This document shows positions 8,945 through 17,000 of a DNA stretch of 33,308 nucleotides, piece after piece. How positions within the stretch are numbered: the first letter of the stretch is position 1; every line of letters starts with the position of its first letter. Location of the stretch: positions 1 to 33,308 of the forward strand of contig JAGWNY010000034.1 of NCBI GenBank assembly GCA_028872915.1, read 5' to 3'. The DNA is from Verrucomicrobiota bacterium (GTDB lineage: Bacteria; Verrucomicrobiota; Verrucomicrobiia; Limisphaerales; UBA11358). The notes beneath the pieces are model-generated. The model searched no databases. It was not told the origin of the DNA and worked only from the letters and a program-made list of their open reading frames with translations. The translations under genes and the position numbers were made by a program.

Positions 8945-9003
8945 CATTGTAACGACAAAGCATTGGCGTTCTATTTACAATCCAATGGGTTTTGGCTTTG
9001 GTT

Positions 9004-9288
9004 ATGGAATTTGATTGGAATAGCTCGCCCTTTGACGCGTGCTCTTTGACTCAGCGCGAAATCGAGGAGTCGTTCGAGGACCCTTTCGCGATCCGGCTCC
9101 TGCCCGATTCGCCGCGCTTCGGTGCCCAGGCGCGTTTTTTCAACCTGGGTGCCTCGGCGGGCGGCGTGGGCATTTTCAGTGTTTACCGGACCAACGGCAG
9201 GCAGGTGCGGGTGCTCCACGCGCGGCAATTCGAGCCGGAAGAACGTTTTTTTTACCAACGTAAGATGGATCAGACGCTGGCGCCGTGA
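9004..9288 (+). CDS. brnT: BrnT-family toxin (putative ribonuclease)
   Basis: This 94-aa protein starts at the ATG at 9004; a TTG at 9-12 bases upstream is in frame but unnecessary. BrnT proteins are RelE-fold ribonuclease toxins that inhibit translation. The family pattern is visible throughout: the opening MEFDWN, the central SFEDPFAIRL (23-32), a strand FFNLGAS, and the closing RQVRVLHARQFEPEERFFY (66-84), which corresponds to the conserved RIISAR-x-A-x-x-xE-R-x-x-Y ending. The usual NxxKHG near residue 15 is not conserved, so this is a diverged member. It precedes its antitoxin with a 37-bp gap, in the toxin-first order typical of the family. No strong ribosome-binding site is visible. 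Confidence 0.72.
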   Translation: MEFDWNSSPFDACSLTQREIEESFEDPFAIRLLPDSPRFGAQARFFNLGASAGGVGIFSVYRTNGRQVRVLHARQFEPEERFFYQRKMDQTLAP

Positions 9289-9325
9289 AGCGGCCGGGCG
9301 GGTGTCGCGGGAATGAGAAAACAAG

Positions 9326-9601
9326 ATGAGAACATTCAGCAGTTGGGAAGAAGTGCCGCTCTTCGATAGCGAGGAAGCGGAGGCGGAGTTTTGGTCCGAG
9401 AACAGGCCGGACCTGCGGTTGATGGACGCCGCGATGTCCGACAGCATGGAGGCGTCCGAATCGGTGACCATCACGCTGCGGATGGACCCGCGGATGCTGG
9501 CCCGGATCAAGCGGCTGGCGCGCTCGCGCTATTTGAACTATCAGAGCATGATCAAACAATGGCTGAGCGAACGGATGGAAACAGAACTGAGGGAACGATG
9601 A
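9326..9601 (+). CDS. brnA: BrnA/CopG-like antitoxin
   Basis: This is a 91-aa ribbon-helix-helix protein. The N-terminal part PLFDSEEAEAEFWSEN (11-26) matches the (F)xSExEExEFW motif of the CopG-type antitoxins that accompany BrnT. The C-terminal part (about 47-91) is a ribbon-helix-helix DNA-binding domain: a strand SVTITLRMDP, a helix with RIKRLARSR, and NYQSMIKQWLSERM. It should neutralise the toxin and repress the shared promoter. Its stop codon overlaps the next gene's ATG (ATGA at 9598-9601), so the first pseudopilin is translationally coupled to the antitoxin. This linkage is unusual for a mobile toxin-antitoxin module. Confidence 0.78.
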   Translation: MRTFSSWEEVPLFDSEEAEAEFWSENRPDLRLMDAAMSDSMEASESVTITLRMDPRMLARIKRLARSRYLNYQSMIKQWLSERMETELRER

Positions 9602-10323
9602 AAGAAATGAGAAAATTCGGAAGGAGCAGCCGCCTACGGAGCGCCCTCGAAGGATCGAAGGTATTGGCCGCCTTCACCCTGATCGAATTGCTGGTGGTCA
9701 TTTTGATTATCGGGATACTGGCGGCGTTGTTGATTCCGGTGGCGGGCGCCGTCAAGCGACATCAGGACATCAGCCAGGCGCAGGCGGAGATGGGGCAGTT
9801 GGAAACGGCCATCGCCGATTACAAGAATGATCGCGGTTATTATCCCCCCGGCAGCGATCCGACCGGATTAACCAACCAGCTTTATTACGAACTGGCGGCC
9901 ACGGTGCTCACCAACAACGGTCCGACCAGCGTCTTTCAGACGTTGGACGCGAGTGCATTCATCAAGACGGTGGACGTGCCCAATGCGTTCAACAGACTTC
10001 CCGGCTTTGCGAACAGTAATCGGGGCGGTGATACAAAGTCGTGGACGGCGCGGGATTATCTCCCGCAACTGAAGCCAAACCAGCTTGGGACGTTTCAAAG
10101 CGGTGGTGTCTGGATCACAAACTTGGTGACCGCCGTCGGCGGACCGGATGGACTCTACCGGCCGCTGGGCGTGGATGGTGTGAATCCCTGGCGCTATCTT
10201 TATCCCGGAACCAATAATCCAACCGGATATGATTTGTGGGTCCAACTGCGGATCGGCGGCAACAAATACCTCGTCTGCAATTGGACCCGGAACGTTGAGC
10301 TGAACAATACCCGGTATCCATGA
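9598..10323 (+). CDS. Pseudopilin, GspG-like (major-pseudopilin type), first copy
   Basis: This 241-aa secreted pilin-like subunit starts at the ATG overlapping the antitoxin stop. A 25-residue basic leader precedes the class III signal, cleaved before Phe26 in LAA|FTLIELLVV, with Glu30 at the conserved +5 position. The -1 residue is Ala and not the usual Gly. The hydrophobic helix runs to about residue 47, followed by an amphipathic stretch and YKNDRGYYPP, as in GspG. Near the C-terminus, NPWRYLYPGTNNPTGYDLW is a degenerate form of the GspG DPWG-x-PY segment. It has weaker calcium-site features than the next gene. A 15-bp gap separates it from the following pseudopilin. Confidence 0.85.
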   Translation: MKEMRKFGRSSRLRSALEGSKVLAAFTLIELLVVILIIGILAALLIPVAGAVKRHQDISQAQAEMGQLETAIADYKNDRGYYPPGSDPTGLTNQLYYELAATVLTNNGPTSVFQTLDASAFIKTVDVPNAFNRLPGFANSNRGGDTKSWTARDYLPQLKPNQLGTFQSGGVWITNLVTAVGGPDGLYRPLGVDGVNPWRYLYPGTNNPTGYDLWVQLRIGGNKYLVCNWTRNVELNNTRYP

Positions 10324-10338
10324 GGACAAAGGTCAATT

Positions 10339-11118
10339 ATGCGAATTGAAAAAAGACAGGGCTTCACGCTGGTGGAATTGCTGGTGGTCATCAGCATCAT
10401 TGCCATTCTGGCGGCGTTATTGTTGCCCGTGCTGAGCGCGGCCCATAAACACGCGTTGATTGTCAAGGCCAGGCTCGAAATGAACGAGATTGCCACCGCC
10501 GTCGAAGGTTACGATTCCACCTACGGCCGGTTTCCGCTGTCGCAATACGAACAAAATGTGGGCAGCACCAACGACCTGACGTTCGGCGGCGCGTTTCTAA
10601 AACCGGACGGAACAACGGTTTTGGTCGGCACTCCAATGGACGGTTCGGGCGCCGTCTCGAACAATGCCGACGTGATGGCAATTTTGATGGACTTGACCAA
10701 TTATCCCGCGGGCGGCGCGACCATCAATTACAATCACGTGAAAAATCCCCAGAAACAGGTGTTTTTGAGCGCGCCGACTGTGGCGGACACCAATTCGCCG
10801 GGAGTGGGGCCGGACTTGGTTTATCGCGATCCGTGGGGGCATCCTTACGTGATTTCGATGGATGCAAACTACGACGAGTTGTGCCGGGACAGTTATTATG
10901 GCCTTCAAGTTGTTTCCCAGACACAATCCGGGGCCTCGAGCGGATTCAACGGCCTGTTCAATCCCAATCCAAACCCCTCCACCCAATTGCAAAAGGATGA
11001 CTTTGTGTTTCGGGGCAAGGTGATGGTTTGGTCGGCGGGGCCGGATGGCAAGGTGGACCCCTCCGCGAATGCCATCAGCATCCCCAACAATGACAATATA
11101 TTGAGCTGGGCGCCATGA
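10339..11118 (+). CDS. gspG: Pseudopilin GspG-like (major pseudopilin)
   Basis: This 259-aa protein has a short 8-residue leader and a canonical processing site QG|FTLVELLVV with Glu13. It is predicted to be the main subunit of the pseudopilus in the inner membrane and periplasm. The C-terminal part has the family's diagnostic elements: YRDPWGHPYV (about residues 163-172), and SAGPDGKVDP followed by NNDNILSW. These correspond to the DPWG-x-PY and S-x-GxDG...DI-x-W calcium-site region of GspG. At 259 aa it is much longer than the about 140-aa enterobacterial GspG, because of an insertion between the helix and the DPWG segment. AAAGG lies ahead of the start, and the stop overlaps the next ATG (ATGA). 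Confidence 0.87.
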   Translation: MRIEKRQGFTLVELLVVISIIAILAALLLPVLSAAHKHALIVKARLEMNEIATAVEGYDSTYGRFPLSQYEQNVGSTNDLTFGGAFLKPDGTTVLVGTPMDGSGAVSNNADVMAILMDLTNYPAGGATINYNHVKNPQKQVFLSAPTVADTNSPGVGPDLVYRDPWGHPYVISMDANYDELCRDSYYGLQVVSQTQSGASSGFNGLFNPNPNPSTQLQKDDFVFRGKVMVWSAGPDGKVDPSANAISIPNNDNILSWAP

Positions 11119-12029
11119 AGAACGGACGAAAAATTCCTGATGCGGCCGGGCTGGGTGCCATGATGGGCCGGGGATTCACCTTGGTCGAAATGCTCGTTGT
11201 GATTTCGATCCTGGGTTTGCTCGCGGCGCTTGCGGTGCCGGCCATCAAGAACATGGGGAAGGCGGACGCGGGATTGGGCGCTTCACAGCAGTTGCTCGAT
11301 GATATTGGCCGGGCGCGGCAATTGGCCATGGCGAACGACACAACCGTCTATATGGTTTTTGTGCCGACCAACTTCTGGGCCGTCTCGACCAACGTCGCTG
11401 GGCTTGGCCCTCAACTCCAATTTCAAACGCTTAACGCCGTCTCGAATCTCATGGACAAGCAAATGACCGGTTATACGTTCATGTCCTACGGTCGGGTGGG
11501 CGACCAGCCCGGACAGCACCAATGGCGCTACCTGGAGCCGTGGAAAAACCTGCCGGAGGGAACGTTTATTGCCGAACAAAAATTCAATCAGGCGCCCGCC
11601 ATTTATTCTTATTCTTCGACGAATGCCCTCGTAATCACAAACCAGATTACGGGCCGGAAATTCTATGTTTATGGCTTCGCGACGAACGGGGGGCCTACGT
11701 CGCCGCTCCCTCCAATTCCGTTTCCACTTGAAACAACCCCGACGAATGTTGGCCCCGTTTCCCTGCCTTACATCGCGTTCAATTATCAGGGGCAACTGGT
11801 TCAATGGCGGTATGGCGTGGAGTCCCTGGCCGCCCAGGATGAAATCATCCCGCTCTCGCGGGGGGCGGTATTGCCGGCGTTGGCGAACAACGCAACCCGG
11901 AACTATTCATTCGATTCGCCGCAGGTGCTGGAATCGCCCCCGGGCAACGGCACCAATGCCGCGTTTACGCTGGTGGATGTGGACGCGCTGACGGGCCGGG
12001 CGACGTTGCAATTTGAAAAGGTTCAATGA
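11115..12029 (+). CDS. Minor pseudopilin, GspH/FimT-like (Verru_Chthon cassette D-type)
   Basis: This 304-aa pilin-like protein has a 20-residue leader and site RG|FTLVEMLVVISILGLLAA, with Glu25. The segment right after the helix, LLDDIGRARQLAMANDTTVYMVF (Leu61 onward, split here for length), is the GspH/FimT hallmark: a helix with AR-x-x-A followed by an N-x-(T)V-x-(L/M) strand. GspH is a minor pseudopilin binding near the tip. The order and size match the D-type protein of the four-gene 'Verru_Chthon cassette' described from Verrucomicrobium and Chthoniobacter. That match is made from memory of family features, not by a search. It overlaps both neighbours by ATGA. Confidence 0.75.
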   Translation: MKNGRKIPDAAGLGAMMGRGFTLVEMLVVISILGLLAALAVPAIKNMGKADAGLGASQQLLDDIGRARQLAMANDTTVYMVFVPTNFWAVSTNVAGLGPQLQFQTLNAVSNLMDKQMTGYTFMSYGRVGDQPGQHQWRYLEPWKNLPEGTFIAEQKFNQAPAIYSYSSTNALVITNQITGRKFYVYGFATNGGPTSPLPPIPFPLETTPTNVGPVSLPYIAFNYQGQLVQWRYGVESLAAQDEIIPLSRGAVLPALANNATRNYSFDSPQVLESPPGNGTNAAFTLVDVDALTGRATLQFEKVQ

Positions 12030-13018
12030 GGACGGAATCGACATCGGCCGGAAATGGCCCGCGGCGGGGAGCGGAAAAAACGCGTGGATTTACGATGATG
12101 GAGATTGCCATCAGTCTGGCGGTGATTGGCATTGCGCTGGTGGCCATCCTGGGAGTCCTGCCTCTGGGATTGCGCATGCAGCGGGATAATCGCGAACGCA
12201 CCGTCATCGCGCAGGACGCCACCGTCTTCATGAGTGACATGAGCAAGGGTTTGCAGGGGGCCGATGACCTCACGAATTACGTCTTTGCCATCACCAATTA
12301 CTGGTTCTCCACGAATCCGGTGGACAGGACGGGCAACGCGGGAGTGGACGGTTATGGCTTTCAAGGCTCGCAAATCACGAGCGTGGGCGCGAGCATGGGC
12401 CCGCCACAGGAATATCCCATTACCAACGGCCTGCGGATCATTGGTCTGATGGACACGCCGGTATATACGGATACCAATGGAGCGCCAATTTCAGCCGCTG
12501 AATTCGCGCTGGGGGGCGGTCGCAGCAATTACGTTGTCGCCGACGTTTATTCATTGAGCGGCCCGGCGGTGGAAAAACCGCCTCAGAACAATCCATTGGC
12601 GGTGCAGAGCGGGCTGGGCTACCAGATTGTCTGCCGCAATTCGCCGGTCGCACCGCCCTGGCAGGCGCGGGGGCCAGAGCCTTCCTATCCTCCCGGCGCC
12701 ATTATTCCTGATATTTTAAACGGCCGGGAGACGTATTGGCGTTGGGAGGGGACCAACTGGAGCTTGGGCAAGGCCCCTCCTGCATCGCCGTGGTTTCAGC
12801 TTCTGGGCTTTTATCCCAGCCAACTGTCGGCGGACCTTCACAACCTGCAGCTTGTCTTTTACTGGCCGCTGCTGCCCAATGGCCAACTGCCGCCGGCGCC
12901 CATATCCCAAAGCTACAACACCCTCGTCGCCGGCGAACTTGTCCAGACCGCGTATCCGGTCGGTTCGGTCAGCAACCTGTATTTCTTTGCCCCGCAAATT
13001 TTCACCAACGCGCCATGA
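12026..13018 (+). CDS. Minor pseudopilin, GspI/PilV-like (Verru_Chthon cassette B-type)
   Basis: This 330-aa protein has a 21-residue Arg-rich leader and processing site RG|FTMMEIAISLAVIGIALVAI, with Glu26. The LGVLPLGLRMQRDNRER stretch after the helix is like the A-x-x-xLP(L)G segment of GspI/PilV-like proteins. The rest is an extracytoplasmic domain rich in Asn, Thr and Pro with no recognised fold. Its place after the H-like and before the J-like gene is the canonical I position in type II secretion operons. Translational coupling is by ATGA on both sides. Assignment to I rests on order and N-terminus. Confidence 0.72.
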   Translation: MRTESTSAGNGPRRGAEKTRGFTMMEIAISLAVIGIALVAILGVLPLGLRMQRDNRERTVIAQDATVFMSDMSKGLQGADDLTNYVFAITNYWFSTNPVDRTGNAGVDGYGFQGSQITSVGASMGPPQEYPITNGLRIIGLMDTPVYTDTNGAPISAAEFALGGGRSNYVVADVYSLSGPAVEKPPQNNPLAVQSGLGYQIVCRNSPVAPPWQARGPEPSYPPGAIIPDILNGRETYWRWEGTNWSLGKAPPASPWFQLLGFYPSQLSADLHNLQLVFYWPLLPNGQLPPAPISQSYNTLVAGELVQTAYPVGSVSNLYFFAPQIFTNAP

Positions 13019-14034
13019 ACGGTAAATTCACAATGGGATGGAGTTTGCGCAATCGCTCGCCGTCGTGGAGTGCGGTGGCTGTGACACCGCTTTCGAACAT
13101 GACGGGAGCCGGGAGGGAAGCAGGCGCGCGGGCATTTACGCTCATTGAGGTCATGGTGGCGATGGCGCTGCTGACGCTCATTGTGATTGCGTTGATGGCG
13201 GTGTTCAACAGCACGCAAAAGGCCTTCCGCGCAAGTGTCACCCAGACGGATGTGCTGGAGGGAGGCCGGATTGTGATGAGCATGATGGCGGATGATCTTC
13301 GCGGCGCGGCGCCGTCATGGGGCCAAAGCAATTTTTATGCGGGCGCGGTGAATTTCTACGTCAATACGAACGCCTATTCAACCAGCTATCCGGCGCCGCT
13401 GGAGCAGTCGCTTGCCCCGGGCGATACCGTTAGGGCAAACGCATTGGAAGGTTTCTTCGTGTTGCATCATCAAAACCTGGATTGGAGCGGCGTGGGATAT
13501 GCCGTCGCGCCGCGGGCCCCGGATGGCGGGCTTTATGCGCTTTACCGCTTTGAATATCCATCCAACGGCGCGCCGGTGAACGCCGGACGGATCAATCCGG
13601 GTTTCATTTTTACGAACCAGTTCCAAAAGTTTCTCAACGCGCCGACCAATGATGTTCCGGGATATAGCCGCCTGATGGACGGTGTGGTGGATTTGACCAT
13701 CCGTGCTTACGACATCCATGGCGTGCTGATGACCAACAATTACCTCCTGAACCCAATCAGCGCCGCGAACGCGATCACAACCAACCGGAACGCCTATTAT
13801 TTCCCGCCGACTCAGGCCCTGGCGTCCGGCGTCGAGGGATTTGAGACGTTCAGCAACACCTTGCCGGCGTCGGTCGAGATAGAGATGGGGGTGCTGGAGG
13901 ACCGTGCGTTGCAGCGCGCGGAATCGCTGGGCGGGATCGCGCGGAGCAATTATCTGTGGGGGCAGGCTGGGGCCGTCCACGTCTTTCGCGAGCGCGTTTC
14001 CATTCCGAACATGGACCCCGCCGCTTATCAATGA
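13015..14034 (+). CDS. Minor pseudopilin, GspJ/PilW-like (Verru_Chthon cassette C-type)
   Basis: This 339-aa protein starts at the ATG overlapping the previous stop. Its leader is long (40 residues) and ends RA|FTLIEVMVAMALLTLIVIAL with Glu45; Ala again occupies -1. The in-frame ATG at 13033 would shorten the leader by six residues and is also possible. GspJ-like features are the IEV-(M/L)-(V/I)-A-(M/I)-A opening, FNSTQKAFR, and the helix EGGRIVMSMMADDLRGA (about 83-99), which corresponds to the R-x-(M/L)-x-x-(M/L)-x-x-DLR segment of GspJ. It is probably part of the I-J-K tip complex. The downstream gene overlaps by ATGA. Confidence 0.75.
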   Translation: MNGKFTMGWSLRNRSPSWSAVAVTPLSNMTGAGREAGARAFTLIEVMVAMALLTLIVIALMAVFNSTQKAFRASVTQTDVLEGGRIVMSMMADDLRGAAPSWGQSNFYAGAVNFYVNTNAYSTSYPAPLEQSLAPGDTVRANALEGFFVLHHQNLDWSGVGYAVAPRAPDGGLYALYRFEYPSNGAPVNAGRINPGFIFTNQFQKFLNAPTNDVPGYSRLMDGVVDLTIRAYDIHGVLMTNNYLLNPISAANAITTNRNAYYFPPTQALASGVEGFETFSNTLPASVEIEMGVLEDRALQRAESLGGIARSNYLWGQAGAVHVFRERVSIPNMDPAAYQ

Positions 14035-17000
14035 AGACACGAAGAACAAATGACGAGTCGGGAATTGCGCTGGTTGTCACGCTCATTTTGATGGCGGTGG
14101 CCTTGGTCATGGCCGTGGCGTTTCTGGCCATCAGCCGCCGGGCCAAAGGATCCGTCGCCACGCAAACGAACGGGACCGCCGCGCGGTACGCGGCGGATGC
14201 GGCGCTGGCTGGCGCCGAGGCGCAAATCGTGGCAACCATCATGAGCGGCGGGACCAATACCCACGGCCAGATCGCCGCCGATCCTTGCGGCTTTGGCCTC
14301 GTCGTTTCCACGAATGACATCTCCACAAACGCATTTTCACAGCCCGCGTGCGTCGGATTTGCCAATGTCAGTTACTACTACGCCAACGGCAACGTCGTGG
14401 GCGGAGACGATTTTAACCAGGTCCTCACCAATCTCTATTATGATCCGCGCGTGCCGGTGATGATATCCAGCAATGAACCCGCCGGGCGCTTTTACCTGGA
14501 CCTCAATCGAAACGGAAAATTCGATGCCAATGGGTTTGCCGCGGATGTTATCAGTAATGGCGTCGGAGTGGTTACCAACGGGAACAGCTTTCACGTGGGC
14601 GACCCGGAATGGATCGGCATTCTGGAACATCCGGACGCGCCCTATGGGCCGGACAATCCCGCCGTGGCCCGTTATGCCTTCATCGCCGTGCCCGTCGGCA
14701 ACGCCTTGGACCTGAATGCGATCCATAATCAGGCAATGGTCGTAATGAACAATCAGAGCAGGTATAGAGCGCCCGTGAACCCAATGACACGCGGTCAGGA
14801 TTATTTCTTCCGGAATCAGGGCGTCGGCTCTTGGGAGTTGAATCTGGCCGCGTTTTTGGCGGATTTGGACACCAACCAGTGGGGCGCAATGGTTGGGTCG
14901 GGGCCAACACCTCCCGGCTACGATGCGAACTTTTACTGGTATAATTACCCGCTCGCGGGGCGGGGCTACCAGGGTTACGCCTTCGACGACGCTTTTTCCC
15001 TGATCACAAACCGCTACGCGGCGAATTATGATTCGCTGGCGACGAATGTCTTCAATGGAGTCGGTGACATTGACTATTACAACGACGGGCCGTTGATGAC
15101 CGGATTTTCTCCCATCTCGGAAACCTTTTACGTCAGGGGCGTGCCGCCGCCCTGGGTCGGTTCGGACAACACCAACCATTTCTTTGACGAGCCGGATGAC
15201 CTGTTTGATCCGGCGCAATCGTCGGCCGGATTCGTCCAGCGCCTCACCGCCGCCGGCGCCGCCGCCGCCACTTATGATCGCTACTCCTATTACCGGTTGC
15301 TGTCGCAATTGGGCACGGACAGCGATCCGGATTCGGGAAAAATGAATTTGAATTACGACAACGTGGATGCGAATGGCAGCGTTGTTGACGGGGCCGAAAC
15401 GAATTTCATTTCCTGGACGCCGCTGGGTTTTTTCACGAATGCCGCGAACCGGCTGCTGCTGGCCTATACGGCCGATTGGGCCGCCAATTACGTGCCCACG
15501 AACAATGGCGTCATGATTCCGGTCCTGAACTCAAACTTTTGGGCCACGTTCAGCGTAACCAACGCCTTTGGCGTTGGCGACATCCCGGTGCTGGTGAGCA
15601 ATCGTTTTGTCTATACCCCCGCCGTCCAACGCCTCCTCCAGCTTGCCGCCAATATGTACGATGCCACCACCAACAACACATACAACGGCTCCCCGGACTG
15701 GCCGGATGTATTCCGCCCGCTCTTTTCGCGCGATACCAACGGCAATGTCTTCATCACCGGCTACACCAATGTTTATCCCATGGGACAGATGAATGGTTAT
15801 CCCGTGGAATCTACGAATGGTTATCCCCTGGCCCTGCCGGTGGACGTGACCAGCCTTCCGGTAAACGTCTATAACATGGTCACGAACGTCTATGGCGTGC
15901 CGTGGATTGTGGGGGCTAAAAAGGGCTATCCCAATTTCAATAAGTTTCAACTACAGACCATATTTTCCATGACGCGCAAGCTGCAATACACCCGCACGAC
16001 AGCGGGTCCTCGTATTACCATCAAAGCTGACCCTGGCGACTATACCCTATCGCAGGAGCTTCTACTTTCGGTGACGAACCTGTTTGGAGTGGAATGCTGG
16101 AACTCTTACTCAAACGATTTCAAGGGCAGGATTTCCATTTCCGTCACGGGCACCAATATCGTCACGTTGACTAATGATGAAGGAGCGTTGTACCGGGCCG
16201 GTGCGTCTTACGCCGATTTCATCAGTCCTCCAACAGTATCGGGAACGTTCACGAACCTTTCGGATTGGGAGGGATACAATCCGTCGTCATCCACATATTA
16301 TGCGCCTCTGAATTTCATCGTGCCGTTCAATACGCAGGGGAACACGAACCTGGCGTGGTCGAATTCCGAAGGACCGCCAAACTCGCCAAACGTGGCTCCC
16401 CTGCCGGATGCGACCTACCGCTTTGACACGCGCCTGTTTGACACGAGCGGGAGGACGAATTTCTACAAAGTGCCTCCCTATCTGCAACCGCAATGGACGT
16501 TGCTGACAACCAATCGCTTCCGCGTCATCATTTTCGACCAGGACGGCTCCGGCATTTATCACGTCATTGACTACGTTCAACTTGCCGGACCGGACAGCAC
16601 GATAGCGGCGACAAACTATGTCGCCCCCGGCGCAACCAATACCGTCTATGACGCGCCGCAATGGGACACCAACCTGATTAAGAGCGGAATACCGTGGGGA
16701 TTTGCCAATCAGCTCGCCGTGTCGCAGGACCAGCCCCGGTATTATGTTGACCCGTCCAATAACCACATCTACGACTGGGGTGGCTCGGGCGCCATTGGGG
16801 AATACAATGTGGATCCGACGATGGTTTACCGCGTTGAAGACGAAATAGACGGGTTTGAGGCATTTTTAGGTAGTAGCTTGTCGTATCCAAATGTGCCCGG
16901 TGAAAGCAATATCGTAGCCACGGCGGAGCAGAGTACCAACCAACAAGTGCCTTTCACCCCGACAGAAACCATCGTCAAGACAACCAAGTGGGAGGCGAAC

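Noticed and set aside
9391-9597. Upstream extension of the first pseudopilin through the antitoxin gene
   Set aside because: It is an out-of-frame reading of the antitoxin. The ATG at 9598 in the ATGA overlap gives a normal prepilin leader.
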